Position numbers and translations under genes: made by a program. The notes beneath the pieces are model-generated. The model saw nothing but the letters and a program-made list of their open reading frames with translations. It did not search any database and was not told the DNA's origin. From positions 62,001 through 126,000 of the forward strand of contig CACECJ010000001.1 of NCBI GenBank assembly GCA_902557935.1: a stretch of 64,000 nt of DNA, given 5' to 3'. The stretch's first letter is position 1. Each line of letters opens with the position of its first letter. This document shows positions 17,417 through 25,838 of this stretch, piece by piece. The stretch is from an uncultured Pelagibacteraceae bacterium. GTDB taxonomy: Bacteria; Pseudomonadota; Alphaproteobacteria; Pelagibacterales; Pelagibacteraceae.

Positions 17417-18064
17417 TTGAAATTTAAATATAAAAGTTTTTGGAGAAAATCTGGATTAAAAGGTAAATGGGGAAATATTTATCTTGAACATTTAAGTCAT
17501 TTTAAACCAATAAATTTTTTAGAAATCGGAGTATTTTGTGGGGTCACAGCCAGAAACACATGTGATTATTTAAATAAGATTCATGGAGATAAATTCAGTT
17601 ATATTGGAATTGATTTATTTGGAGGAAAAAAAAATACTGCTAATAACGAAGTTGAGCCAGACTTTCTAAAAGATCAAAAATTCTCAAATCCATTTAAAAA
17701 TCTTTACTATAACCATATATTAAAAGAAAACTTAAACTCAATAGAAAGTAATACTAAGTTTCTAAAGAAATATAAAAAAAATGTTAAATTAATAGCAGGT
17801 GATACCAATAGTGAATTAAAAAAAATAAATTTAAGCAATATAGATTATACCTTCTTAGACGGTGGACATAGTTATGATACTGTAACAAGTGATCTTGAGA
17901 TATTATATAGTAATTTAAAGGGCAAAAATAAGATAGTCTTATGCGATGATTATGGTCAAGCTAGCATGATAACTGAGGTAAAAAGCGCTATTGATGATTT
18001 CGTAAATAAAAACAGAATTAACCTTAAAGTAATTAAAGATAGATTTGCTGAACTAACATTTTAA
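17417..18064 (+). CDS. Class I SAM-dependent methyltransferase (Methyltransf_24-like)
   Basis: A 215-residue soluble protein starting with TTG 3 nt after nrdB. The SAM-binding motif I is FLEIGVFCGVTARN (about residues 33-46), followed by the acidic end of beta-2 in YIGIDLFGG. DYTFLDGGHSYDTVTSDLE and IVLCDDYG match the family that often modifies sugars or cephalosporin-like substrates. It is probably co-transcribed with nrdB and the next gene by default read-through. Substrate unknown. Confidence 0.75.
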   Translation: MKFKYKSFWRKSGLKGKWGNIYLEHLSHFKPINFLEIGVFCGVTARNTCDYLNKIHGDKFSYIGIDLFGGKKNTANNEVEPDFLKDQKFSNPFKNLYYNHILKENLNSIESNTKFLKKYKKNVKLIAGDTNSELKKINLSNIDYTFLDGGHSYDTVTSDLEILYSNLKGKNKIVLCDDYGQASMITEVKSAIDDFVNKNRINLKVIKDRFAELTF

Positions 18065-18065
18065 A

Positions 18066-19346
18066 ATGAGTAAAAAAATTTTATTTTATTTAATTTCATT
18101 TTGGCTAATTACAATAATTGCCTCAATAATTTGGGGTTTCGAAAATCCTGAGAAGATTGAACGAGTAAAAAGTTATTTTAAAAAAAAACAAATTACCGAA
18201 GTTTCTGAAGCCAATGAAGATTCGAAAGAAATAATTGCCAACTCTTTTAATCTTAATGTAAAAAAAGTTTTAGAAATTGAAGGAAAAACTGCTTTCATTA
18301 CGCATGAACTCTCGAAAAAATTTAATATACGTAATTTGAATGTATTTACTCAAACGGGAAATTTAATAGAAAACCTGGAGGCTAAAAAAGTTAAATTACC
18401 AAAAAACTTCACATTACAAATGAATGGCGGAATTAAAACAATTATCACATTACAAGAGAATGAAATAAAGCATAGGATAGCTTTGATTTCCTCTTACGAA
18501 AAAAAAGATAAGCATTGCTTCTTTGCATCGCTCGTTTTAATCAAAAGTGGCAACGAACTCTTTAGAAGCAAATGCTTACCCGCAGACCCCAACGATAATG
18601 ATTTTAATGGTCTAGGCAGTTCTAATATTCATTTAAATGATAAAATATTATTAACTTTGGGTTCTCCCGAAAAGCATACAGGTAGAAATGGTTTGTTAGC
18701 ACAAAAAGATGATTCAAAATTTGGAAAAATTCTTGAAATTGAAAAATCAGACTTAATCAAAAAAATCAATGACCAAAACCATGAATTAAATTTAAAGATA
18801 TACTCTAAGGGACATCGTGTACCTCAAGGATTAACAGTATTAGACAATAAAATTTTCAGTGTTGAGCACGGACCCAAAGGAGGCGATGAGCTAAATTTAA
18901 TTAGTAATGGAAAAAATTATGGATGGCCTAATGTTTCTTATGGCACCAATTATTTAGTATCAGAAGGAGGTGATGGAGCTTCAATTAAAATTAATCACGA
19001 AAAAAATAATTTTGAAGAACCCCTTTTTGCTTTTGTTCCCTCAGTAGGAATTTCTAGCTTAAATAATTGTCCCAGTGTGTTAAAAAATTATTATAAAAAA
19101 AATTGTTTGATGGCATTATCTTTGTATGGAAATAGTTTAAGAAAAGGCTACTCCATGATAATTTTTTTAATTAATGACGATCTTACTAAAGTAAATTCTA
19201 TTGAAAAAATACAAATTGATACTTTACCTTTGAGACACTTTGTAACTGATGATAAAAATAGAATTTATGAGGATGAGAAAGGAAATATTTATATCTCTGC
19301 AGATAAAAAAGGAATATATAAAATTAATTTTAATAGTTTTAGGTGA
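18066..19346 (+). CDS. PQQ-dependent sugar dehydrogenase family protein (membrane-anchored)
   Basis: A 426-residue protein with one N-terminal transmembrane helix (residues about 5-25), which anchors it with the bulk in the periplasm. The C-terminal two thirds is a glucose/sorbosone dehydrogenase-type six-bladed propeller: GHRVPQGLTVLDNKIFSVEHGPKGGDELNLI followed by GKNYGWPNVSYGTNY. The His in GHR and the GPKGGDELN loop fit the PQQ and calcium site. The stretch before it (residues 30-150) is poorly conserved. Substrate unknown; lack of pqq genes nearby leaves cofactor supply open. Confidence 0.8.
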   Translation: MSKKILFYLISFWLITIIASIIWGFENPEKIERVKSYFKKKQITEVSEANEDSKEIIANSFNLNVKKVLEIEGKTAFITHELSKKFNIRNLNVFTQTGNLIENLEAKKVKLPKNFTLQMNGGIKTIITLQENEIKHRIALISSYEKKDKHCFFASLVLIKSGNELFRSKCLPADPNDNDFNGLGSSNIHLNDKILLTLGSPEKHTGRNGLLAQKDDSKFGKILEIEKSDLIKKINDQNHELNLKIYSKGHRVPQGLTVLDNKIFSVEHGPKGGDELNLISNGKNYGWPNVSYGTNYLVSEGGDGASIKINHEKNNFEEPLFAFVPSVGISSLNNCPSVLKNYYKKNCLMALSLYGNSLRKGYSMIIFLINDDLTKVNSIEKIQIDTLPLRHFVTDDKNRIYEDEKGNIYISADKKGIYKINFNSFR

Positions 19347-19359
19347 AAAGCGAACTTTA

Positions 19360-20079
19360 TTATTCCCAATCAAATTTAGGGAAAGTATCAAAAACTTGTA
19401 AAACTTTATCAGACCACTGATTACAAATTCTTTTATAATCTTCGTCAGATGTATTCAGACATTTAAGATAAGATAATTTTTTTTGATCTTTTTTATAAAC
19501 AGCGATATCTATTGGTGGACCAACTGTTAAATCACTTTTAAGCGTTGAGTCCATAGATATTAAGGCACATCTAGATGCATCTCCTATCGACACATTGGGA
19601 GTTATAACTCTGTCGAGTATAGGCTTTCCGTACTTTACTTCACCAATTACCAAATAAGGTTTACTATCAGCTGGTCTTATATAATTTCCTTGAGGATAAA
19701 CTAAGTACAGTTCTAAATCTTGACCTCTTATTTGCCCTCCAATAATAAATGTAGCTCCTAAAACAAGGCTGTCTGTGTTCACTCCGTCTGGAGATGAATG
19801 TTTAATCGTAAGTTTGCCAACATATGAAGCTATTTGCTCAAAATCTTTACATTTATTGAGATTGTTCGATGAATTTTCTTTTATGTCTTTCTCAATAGAC
19901 TTAAAAACTGCTTGCGATGTTGCTAAGTTTCCTGAAGTAACAATCACAACTGTTCTGTCGCCTACATCGTAAGTAAGCATTTTAGAATAAATGTTTACAT
20001 TATCTAAACCAGCGTTTGTTCTAGAGTCAGATGCCAAGACAACGCCTTCATTAGTCTTAATACCAATACAATATGTCAT
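19360..20079 (-). CDS. Anbu-type proteasome-related protease
   Basis: A 239-residue Ntn-hydrolase of the bacterial proteasome beta-like (Anbu, COG3484) family. It begins MTYCIGIKTNEGVVLASDSR, so removal of Met would expose Thr2 as nucleophile; Asp18 (ASDSRTNAG) and Lys33 (YSKML) complete the proteasome-like active site. ALISMDSTLKSDLTVGPPIDIAVY is the typical late segment. Anbu normally occurs with a circularly permuted ATP-grasp, an alpha-E protein and a transglutaminase. Here only the ATP-grasp partner is present, divergently oriented across 105 bp. The cellular role of Anbu is not settled. Confidence 0.9.
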   Translation of the reverse strand: MTYCIGIKTNEGVVLASDSRTNAGLDNVNIYSKMLTYDVGDRTVVIVTSGNLATSQAVFKSIEKDIKENSSNNLNKCKDFEQIASYVGKLTIKHSSPDGVNTDSLVLGATFIIGGQIRGQDLELYLVYPQGNYIRPADSKPYLVIGEVKYGKPILDRVITPNVSIGDASRCALISMDSTLKSDLTVGPPIDIAVYKKDQKKLSYLKCLNTSDEDYKRICNQWSDKVLQVFDTFPKFDWE

Positions 20080-20184
20080 GGTGAATTCTTATTTAAAAAA
20101 CAGTAAATATTCAATTCTTAATTATCATAGCTATTATCGAATTTGTGCATTTGATAAAGGCATCAAACTATTAAGAATTATAAA

Positions 20185-21627
20185 ATGGTTAATTTGTGGA
20201 AAAAATACGATTCTAAAAAAACTTATGATGAGTATCTAAACTCTGATCATAAGTTACGTAGGCAAGCTGTAATTATCTCTCACATTTTAGAGAGACATGG
20301 CATCAAAAAATTAAACGAAATTGAAAAGAACTGTGCAAGTACAATAAATGCTAGGGGAATAAATTTTCGAGTTTATTCTTCAGGAAAAAAACTCCAAGAA
20401 AAAAAATGGCCTCTAGATATCATTCCAAGAATCATCTTAAAGAAAGATTGGGCTAAAGTTTCAACGGGATTACTTCAAAGAGTAAAGGCTCTTAATCTTT
20501 TTATAGACGATGTTTATAACGATAGAAAAATTTTTAAAGATAATATTATTCCTGAAGAATTGGTTTTCAATTCACCATTTTATTTAAGGGAGTGTTATGG
20601 TTTCTCACCAAAATATAAAGCTTGGTCCAATATTTCAGGAATTGATTTAATAAGAAATATCAATGGTGAGTTCATGGTTCTAGAAGATAACTTACGTGTT
20701 CCTTCAGGAGTTTCTTATATGCTTGAAAATCGAATGGTGATGAGAGATGTTTTTCCAGAATTATTTACAAAGTATAAAGTTGCTTCAGTTCATCAATATC
20801 CAAATAAATTATATCACTGCATGCTTGAATGTGTCCCTAGAAAAACAAGAAACCCACATATGTGTGTGCTAACACCAGGTAGATATAACTCGGCTTATTT
20901 CGAACATAGATTTTTAGCTGAACAAATGGGGATCGCTCTTGTAGAGGGAAAAGATTTATTCGTTGAAAAAGACTTTGTTTATATGAAAACTGTAACAGGT
21001 CCTATGAAAGTTGATTGTATTTATAGAAGAATTGATGACAACTTCTTAGATCCAAAAGTTTTTTATAAACATTCTTTACTAGGAGTACCCGGTTTATTTA
21101 AATGTTGGCGTAAAGGTAATGTTGGTATTGTAAATGCACCAGGGACAGGAATAGCAGATGATAAAGCTATATATTCATATGTTGATAAAATGATTAAATT
21201 TTATTTGGATGAGGAACCAAAACTAAAACAAGTTCAAACCTTTCTGTGTAGAAAAAAAATTCATAAAGATCATGTTATCGAAAATATTTCTAAACTAGTC
21301 GTAAAACCTACAAATGGATCAGGTGGTAACGGAATATTGATTGGTCCTAAAGCCTCAAAGGAAGAGAGAGAAAATATGATTGATAAAATTAAATCTAAGC
21401 CAAGTGATTATATTGCTCAACCATTAGAAATTTTATCTACTACGCCAACAATATCAGAAGAAGGAATTGAACCAAGACATTTAGATCTCAGACCGTTTGT
21501 CTTAACTGGTAAAAAATCTTGGGTTACAACAGGTGGACTTACTAGAGTAGCTCTTAAAAAAGGAAGCACTATCGTGAACAGTTCTCAAGGTGGTGGCTCT
21601 AAAGATACTTTAGTTATTGAAAGATAA
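20185..21627 (+). CDS. Circularly permuted ATP-grasp protein (Anbu-associated)
   Basis: A 480-residue protein of the permuted ATP-grasp type 2 family (COG2308). Recognisable segments are INARGINFRVYS, DIIPRIILKKDWAKVSTGLLQRVKALNLF, DNLRVPSGVSYMLENR, CIYRRIDDNFLDP, the glycine loop VKPTNGSGGNGILIGPKAS and HLDLRPFVLTG at the C-terminal end. It should form an amide or peptide-like bond using ATP, possibly making a peptide tag or small peptide handled by the Anbu protease. The usual downstream alpha-E and transglutaminase genes are absent; the next gene is znuA on the other strand, 5 nt away. Confidence 0.9.
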   Translation: MVNLWKKYDSKKTYDEYLNSDHKLRRQAVIISHILERHGIKKLNEIEKNCASTINARGINFRVYSSGKKLQEKKWPLDIIPRIILKKDWAKVSTGLLQRVKALNLFIDDVYNDRKIFKDNIIPEELVFNSPFYLRECYGFSPKYKAWSNISGIDLIRNINGEFMVLEDNLRVPSGVSYMLENRMVMRDVFPELFTKYKVASVHQYPNKLYHCMLECVPRKTRNPHMCVLTPGRYNSAYFEHRFLAEQMGIALVEGKDLFVEKDFVYMKTVTGPMKVDCIYRRIDDNFLDPKVFYKHSLLGVPGLFKCWRKGNVGIVNAPGTGIADDKAIYSYVDKMIKFYLDEEPKLKQVQTFLCRKKIHKDHVIENISKLVVKPTNGSGGNGILIGPKASKEERENMIDKIKSKPSDYIAQPLEILSTTPTISEEGIEPRHLDLRPFVLTGKKSWVTTGGLTRVALKKGSTIVNSSQGGGSKDTLVIER

Positions 21628-21632
21628 ATTTC

Positions 21633-22643
21633 CTAACAACCTTTAAATGAAGCGTACATACTCTGTAAAAGTTCTGAGTACAGACCTTTGCCTTTATCTA
21701 AAGTTGCACCAAGGGGATCTAAAACACCAGTTTTAATTTTAGTGTCTTTTGCTATAGATTTTATAATAGCTGGGTTGAATTGAGGTTCTGAAAAAAGGCA
21801 ATTTACTTTCTCATGTTCTATTACCTCTCTTATTTCAGATAATTGTTCAGCTCCAGGCAAAACATCTGGATTTACTGTTAAAGCCCCAAGAACTTTAATA
21901 CCAAATCTGTTTTCAAAATATTGATAAGCATCGTGGAAAACCACAAATCTAAGATTTCCTTTTAGATCACTTTTAATATTTTTTGTTAAATTATCTAATT
22001 CAGACTGAGCTTTTTTAGAATTAGCTTTATATTTTGAGCTGTTTTCAGGATCTAATTTAACTAATTGTTTTTCAATTTCTTTAACAATCACCTTAGCATT
22101 CATTGGATCTAACCAAACATGTGGATCGTGTTCACCGTGAGCATGTCCCTCATGCCCGTGATCATCATGTTTAGCTTTTTTATGACCATGATCATCGTGT
22201 TTCTTTTCTTTATGACCGTGTCCGTGATCATCATGTTTTTTCTCTTTATGACCGTGTCCATGATCATCATGACCTTCAAATATATTTTTTTCTCTAAACT
22301 TAAGTTTTTTAACTCCACTTAAATTCATTATTTCAATATTTACAGCTTTCTTAGCAATTGTATTTAATGGTTTTTCTAGGAAAGCCTCTAAATCTTCACC
22401 AACCCAAATTATTAGATCTGCTTTTTCAATCATTTTTGCATGTGACGGTTTAAGGCTAAATCCATGTGGTGAATTATAGCCGTCAACAATTACATCAGGT
22501 TTACCTACACCATCCATTACGTAACTAGCTAAAGAATGAATAGGTTTTATTGATGTGACTACATTTACATCCGCATTCACAGAAGACTTAAGCCCAAAGA
22601 TTAAAAATATAGTTATTGTAAGCTTTGAAATTTTGTTTAACAT
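21633..22643 (-). CDS. znuA: Zinc ABC transporter periplasmic binding protein
   Basis: A periplasmic metal receptor of 336 residues. The start at 22643 (MLNKISKLTI, signal peptide ending SVNADVN) is preferred; an earlier Met at 22664 would put the Zur operator inside the coding sequence. Zinc ligands are expected from SYNSPHGFSLKPSHAK-type His, the His in HDPHVWLDP, the His in VVFHDAYQYF and an acidic C-terminal residue. A long His/Asp loop (about residues 124-176) with repeated HDDHGHGHKEK units lies before HDPHVW. Divergent from znuCB-zur and sharing their operator. Confidence 0.95.
   Translation of the reverse strand: MLNKISKLTITIFLIFGLKSSVNADVNVVTSIKPIHSLASYVMDGVGKPDVIVDGYNSPHGFSLKPSHAKMIEKADLIIWVGEDLEAFLEKPLNTIAKKAVNIEIMNLSGVKKLKFREKNIFEGHDDHGHGHKEKKHDDHGHGHKEKKHDDHGHKKAKHDDHGHEGHAHGEHDPHVWLDPMNAKVIVKEIEKQLVKLDPENSSKYKANSKKAQSELDNLTKNIKSDLKGNLRFVVFHDAYQYFENRFGIKVLGALTVNPDVLPGAEQLSEIREVIEHEKVNCLFSEPQFNPAIIKSIAKDTKIKTGVLDPLGATLDKGKGLYSELLQSMYASFKGC
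22118..22273 (-). repeat. Tandem His-rich coding repeats in znuA
   Basis: Within znuA, a 12-residue unit (36 bp; KHDDHGHGHKEK) is repeated nearly exactly twice and then in shortened forms (KHDDHGHKKA, KHDDHGHEG). It forms the metal-sensing or metal-chaperone loop of ZnuA proteins and is a site prone to length change by slippage. Confidence 0.85.
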
Positions 22644-22648
22644 AAGAT

Positions 22649-22680
22649 TGTTATAATGTAACATTCGTTATAATATAACA
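22649..22680. promoter_or_regulatory. Double Zur operator between znuA and znuC
   Basis: Two near-identical palindromes lie head to tail: TGTTATAATGTAACA (22649-22663) and CGTTATAATATAACA (22666-22680), 17 bp apart start to start. They fit the alphaproteobacterial Zur pattern with GTTAT/ATAAC half-sites. Their position between the divergent znuA and znuC starts, and a Zur gene in the same locus, support joint repression of both arms when zinc is sufficient. Confidence 0.8.
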
Positions 22681-22703
22681 TTTTAACCGTCAAGGTTTAA
22701 TTT

Positions 22704-23456
22704 ATGAAAAATGAAAATAAAAAGACTCTCCTTCAAGTTGAAAAAGCTGGTCTCTCTATAAACTCTAAAATATTAGTAGAGGGAGTTTCTTTTGAAGTCC
22801 GAGAAGGGGAGATCGTCACTTTAATTGGTCCAAACGGATCAGGAAAATCTACAACAGCAAAAATAGCTTTAGGAATTCACAAAAATATAATGGGTAATGT
22901 AAAAAAATTTACTAATAAGATCGGTTATGTACCTCAAAAAATATCAATCGATTGGACTTTACCAATAAGAGTAATTGATTTCATGTTTTTAACCAAAGAT
23001 TTAAACAACGAGCAAATTAGTGATGCCCTAAATTTAACAGGCGTTGAACATTTAAAGCAGAAGAGTTTAAGTAACCTCTCAGGTGGCGAGTTTCAAAGAG
23101 TTTTAATTGCAAGAGCTATTGCAAAGAAACCTGAGCTTTTAGTTTTAGATGAACCTGTTCAGGGCGTAGACTTTAAAGGAGAAGTAGCTATTTATGAATT
23201 GATCAAGAAAATTTCAGAAGATCTCAGTTGTGGAATACTTTTAATTTCCCACGATTTACATATGGTAATGTCAGCCACTGATCATGTAATCTGTCTAAAT
23301 GGACACGTGTGTTGTTCTGGTAAACCACATATTGTTGCTCAAGACGAAAAGTATAAAGAATTATTTGGAGACCGTGCATCAAAGGTCCTTACTCTATATG
23401 AGCATAAACACGATCATACTCATTCGCAAGATGGAACAATAAACCGAAAGCAATAA
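22704..23456 (+). CDS. znuC: Zinc ABC transporter ATP-binding protein
   Basis: A 250-residue ABC ATPase energising zinc import. It contains Walker A GPNGSGKST, Q-loop GYVPQ, signature LSGGEFQR, Walker B LLVLDEPVQGVD and the switch His in LLISHDLHMV. The extra Cys/His near the end (CLNGHVCCSGKPH and HKHDHTHSQDG) could bind metal. First gene of the znuC-znuB-zur unit, 2 nt before znuB. Confidence 0.95.
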   Translation: MKNENKKTLLQVEKAGLSINSKILVEGVSFEVREGEIVTLIGPNGSGKSTTAKIALGIHKNIMGNVKKFTNKIGYVPQKISIDWTLPIRVIDFMFLTKDLNNEQISDALNLTGVEHLKQKSLSNLSGGEFQRVLIARAIAKKPELLVLDEPVQGVDFKGEVAIYELIKKISEDLSCGILLISHDLHMVMSATDHVICLNGHVCCSGKPHIVAQDEKYKELFGDRASKVLTLYEHKHDHTHSQDGTINRKQ

Positions 23457-23458
23457 TC

Positions 23459-24262
23459 ATGTTTGATGATTTTTTTATAAGAGCTTTATTTGCAGGAATT
23501 GGTATCGCTTTGATAACAGGACCTTTTGGTTGTTTCATTATTTGGCGAAGATTTTCTTTCTTTGCAGGAACTTTAGCTCACTCAGCTTTGTTAGGTGTAA
23601 CTATGGCAGTTTTTTTCGATATTAATATTGCCTTTGCAGTTTTCTTAATATCTGCAGCACTGGCAATCATTCTTCTAAAATTACAAAAAAAAACAAAATT
23701 ACCAAACGATGCATTACTTGGCTTACTTGCGCACGCCTCATTGGCAGTAGGTTTTGTTATTTTAGGTTTTTTAACATCAATCAGATTTGATGTAATGGGA
23801 TTATTATTCGGAGATATACTTGCTGTTAATGAAATTGATTTAATGTTTATTTGGATAGGAGGTGCATTAATTCTTTTAGTACTAAAATTAATTTGGAAGC
23901 CATTATTCGCTTCAACAGTAAATTATGATTTAGCTGAAGCAGAGGGCATGAAACCAGATAAGATAAATGCAATATTTACAATTTTAATGGCTGCAATAAT
24001 TGCAATTTCTATAAAAATTGTGGGACTATTGTTAATAACCGGAATGCTTATTATACCTGCAGCAATGGCCAGGAACATTTCAAACAATCCTCAACAAATG
24101 GTTGTCCTATCAATAGTTGGAGGACTTCTATCAGTAATGATAGGATTGTTTTCATCTTTAGAATTTAACACTCCTTCTGGACCTTCAATCATAACTGCAG
24201 CTTTAATACTTTTTTGTTTTTCACTTATTAAGTTTAAAAAATATTCCGAATTGAAAAAATAA
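23459..24262 (+). CDS. znuB: Zinc ABC transporter permease
   Basis: A 267-residue inner-membrane protein with about eight to nine hydrophobic segments. Family marks are the N-terminal GPFGCFIIWRRFSFFAGTLAHSALLG, the DAEAEG-like loop NYDLAEAEGMKPDKIN (coupling to ZnuC), and LLITGMLIIPAAMARN. It forms the zinc channel across the inner membrane with ZnuC and ZnuA. Confidence 0.94.
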   Translation: MFDDFFIRALFAGIGIALITGPFGCFIIWRRFSFFAGTLAHSALLGVTMAVFFDINIAFAVFLISAALAIILLKLQKKTKLPNDALLGLLAHASLAVGFVILGFLTSIRFDVMGLLFGDILAVNEIDLMFIWIGGALILLVLKLIWKPLFASTVNYDLAEAEGMKPDKINAIFTILMAAIIAISIKIVGLLLITGMLIIPAAMARNISNNPQQMVVLSIVGGLLSVMIGLFSSLEFNTPSGPSIITAALILFCFSLIKFKKYSELKK

Positions 24263-24284
24263 TGTTTAATTGGTAAATTATATT

Positions 24285-24683
24285 ATGGCACAAGCACAAA
24301 CACTTTCTAGAAATCAACAAATTGTTTTAGATATTATTGAAAAAGCAAAGGGTCCTTTAAAAGCTTACTCTATTTTATTCAACGTACAAAAAAAAGGAAT
24401 AAATGCACCTCAACAAATTTATCGAGCTTTAAATAAGCTGATTGAAATGGGTAAAATTCATAAAATTGAAAGTAAAAATGCTTTTGTTGCATGCAGAAGT
24501 TCAGATTGTGAAATTTCAAAAGCAACAGCATTTTCGATTTGTGAAAGTTGTGAAATGGTCGATGAAATCAGTGATACCAAACTGTCAAAATATTTATCAG
24601 GCTTTAATCATAAAAAAGGAATGAAATTTAAAAGATTTAATTTAGAATTTTTTGGTATTTGCAAAAAGTGTAAAAAAGATTAG
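24285..24683 (+). CDS. zur: Fur-family zinc repressor
   Basis: A 132-residue winged-helix metalloregulator. The ATG at 24285 is chosen over an in-frame TTG at 24270 because MAQAQTLSRNQQIVLDIIEKAKGPLKAYSIL is the usual family start. The recognition region is NAPQQIYRALNKLIEMGKIHKIES. Structural zinc Cys pairs are CESC in the middle and CKKC at the very C-terminus. Location in the znu operon makes Zur the assignment, giving a negative feedback loop through the 22649-22680 operator. Confidence 0.92.
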   Translation: MAQAQTLSRNQQIVLDIIEKAKGPLKAYSILFNVQKKGINAPQQIYRALNKLIEMGKIHKIESKNAFVACRSSDCEISKATAFSICESCEMVDEISDTKLSKYLSGFNHKKGMKFKRFNLEFFGICKKCKKD

Positions 24684-24768
24684 ATCCTCTCAAAAAAATT
24701 TCTGCGACAATACTCTCTTTTCATTAAAATTTTTTATAATTTAATATATTTATAACAGAAGGATAATT

Positions 24769-25710
24769 ATGAAATTATTAAAAACATTAATAACTATAGT
24801 TTTTGTTTCAACATTAAGTTTATCAATTAATGCTAAAGAAATAAAAATGGGTAAAGCTGATTGGGATACTGGTTATTTTCAAGCAGAAGTTTATAAAAAA
24901 GCATTGGAGAAAATGGGTTATAAAGTTACTGGCCCGACTGTTATGAAACCACAGGTATTTTATGTTGCGGCAGCAGCAGGAGATATGGATCTTTGGGTTA
25001 ACGGATGGTTTGGAAATCATGATTCTTATGTCAAAGAGGCAATGGGTAAGGTTAAACCTGTTGGTTTCGTTGCAAAAAGTGGTGGCTTGCAAGGTTACTT
25101 AATTGACAAAAAAACTTCAGATAAATTTAATATTAAATCTGTAATGGATATAAAAAATCACGCTAAAGAGTTTGACTCAAATGGCGATGGTAAGGCAGAT
25201 ATGGTTGCTTGCCATCCAGGATGGGGTTGCGAAAAAATTATATCAAGACATTTTGAAGAACTTGGTCTGGGTGAATTTATTAATCCTATAAAAGCAGATT
25301 ATTCTGCTGCAATGGCAGATATAATTTCAAGATATAAAAACGGTAAATCTGTTTTATTTTATACTTGGACTCCGAATTGGACAGTCGGTACTTTAAAATT
25401 AGGTGAAGATGTAGTTTGGATCGAAGCTCCTTTTAGTGAAACAAAAGAAGTAAGCGTGCCAAATGCAACAAAGTCAAAACTTAACATGGGATTTGGAGTA
25501 AACGACATTAGACCAGCTGCTAATGTTGATTTTTTAAAAGCTAATCCAAAAGTAGAAAAGTTTTTAAAAAAAGCATCTATTCCTTTAGCTGATATTGCTG
25601 CTCAGAACTTAAAAATGAATAAGGGTGAGAAAAGTGAAAAAGCAATAAAGAAACATGCTGAAGAGTGGATTAAATCAAATCAAAAAACTTTTAATAGTTG
25701 GATAAATTAA
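24769..25710 (+). CDS. proX: Glycine betaine/proline-type ABC transporter binding protein, copy 1
   Basis: A 313-residue periplasmic protein with a signal peptide (residues 1-22, ending INAKE). The OpuAC/ProX-type fold is shown by GKADWDTGYFQAEVYKKALEK, the aromatic-rich LWVNGWFGNHD, ACHPGWGCEK and FYTWTPNWTVG; the tryptophans in these motifs would form the aromatic cage for a quaternary amine. A good SD (AGAAGG) precedes the ATG. It is closely related to copy 2 immediately downstream. Ligand could be glycine betaine, proline betaine, choline or TMAO. Confidence 0.88.
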   Translation: MKLLKTLITIVFVSTLSLSINAKEIKMGKADWDTGYFQAEVYKKALEKMGYKVTGPTVMKPQVFYVAAAAGDMDLWVNGWFGNHDSYVKEAMGKVKPVGFVAKSGGLQGYLIDKKTSDKFNIKSVMDIKNHAKEFDSNGDGKADMVACHPGWGCEKIISRHFEELGLGEFINPIKADYSAAMADIISRYKNGKSVLFYTWTPNWTVGTLKLGEDVVWIEAPFSETKEVSVPNATKSKLNMGFGVNDIRPAANVDFLKANPKVEKFLKKASIPLADIAAQNLKMNKGEKSEKAIKKHAEEWIKSNQKTFNSWIN

Positions 25711-25731
25711 AAATAAATTAGCAAATAAGAA

Positions 25732-25757
25732 TATATGCGCACGATAGTGCGCATATA
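25732..25757. other. Perfect 11-bp inverted repeat between proX copies
   Basis: TATATGCGCAC, a GATA loop and the exact reverse complement form a strong GC-cored hairpin in an otherwise AT-rich spacer. There is no T-run after it, so it is more likely an mRNA-stabilising or processing structure, or a partial attenuator, than a classical terminator. Confidence 0.6.
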
Positions 25758-25828
25758 AGACAAATCTCACTTTTTAGTTGTATTACGGTTACATTCAAAA
25801 TTTATACATGTTAAAATTTTATAAATTT

Positions 25829-25834
25829 AGGAGG
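25829..25834 (+). promoter_or_regulatory. Perfect Shine-Dalgarno site of proX copy 2
   Basis: AGGAGG lies 4 nt before the ATG at 25839. Most genes in this window have weak or no such site, so this gene is likely translated strongly. A weak promoter-like pair (TTGTAT 25778-25783, TTTATA 25801-25806, 17 bp apart) lies upstream. Confidence 0.7.
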
Positions 25835-25838
25835 GAAA

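Noticed and set aside
22644-22664. Upstream Met as start of znuA
   Set aside because: It would place the Zur palindrome in coding sequence and add residues before an otherwise complete signal peptide.
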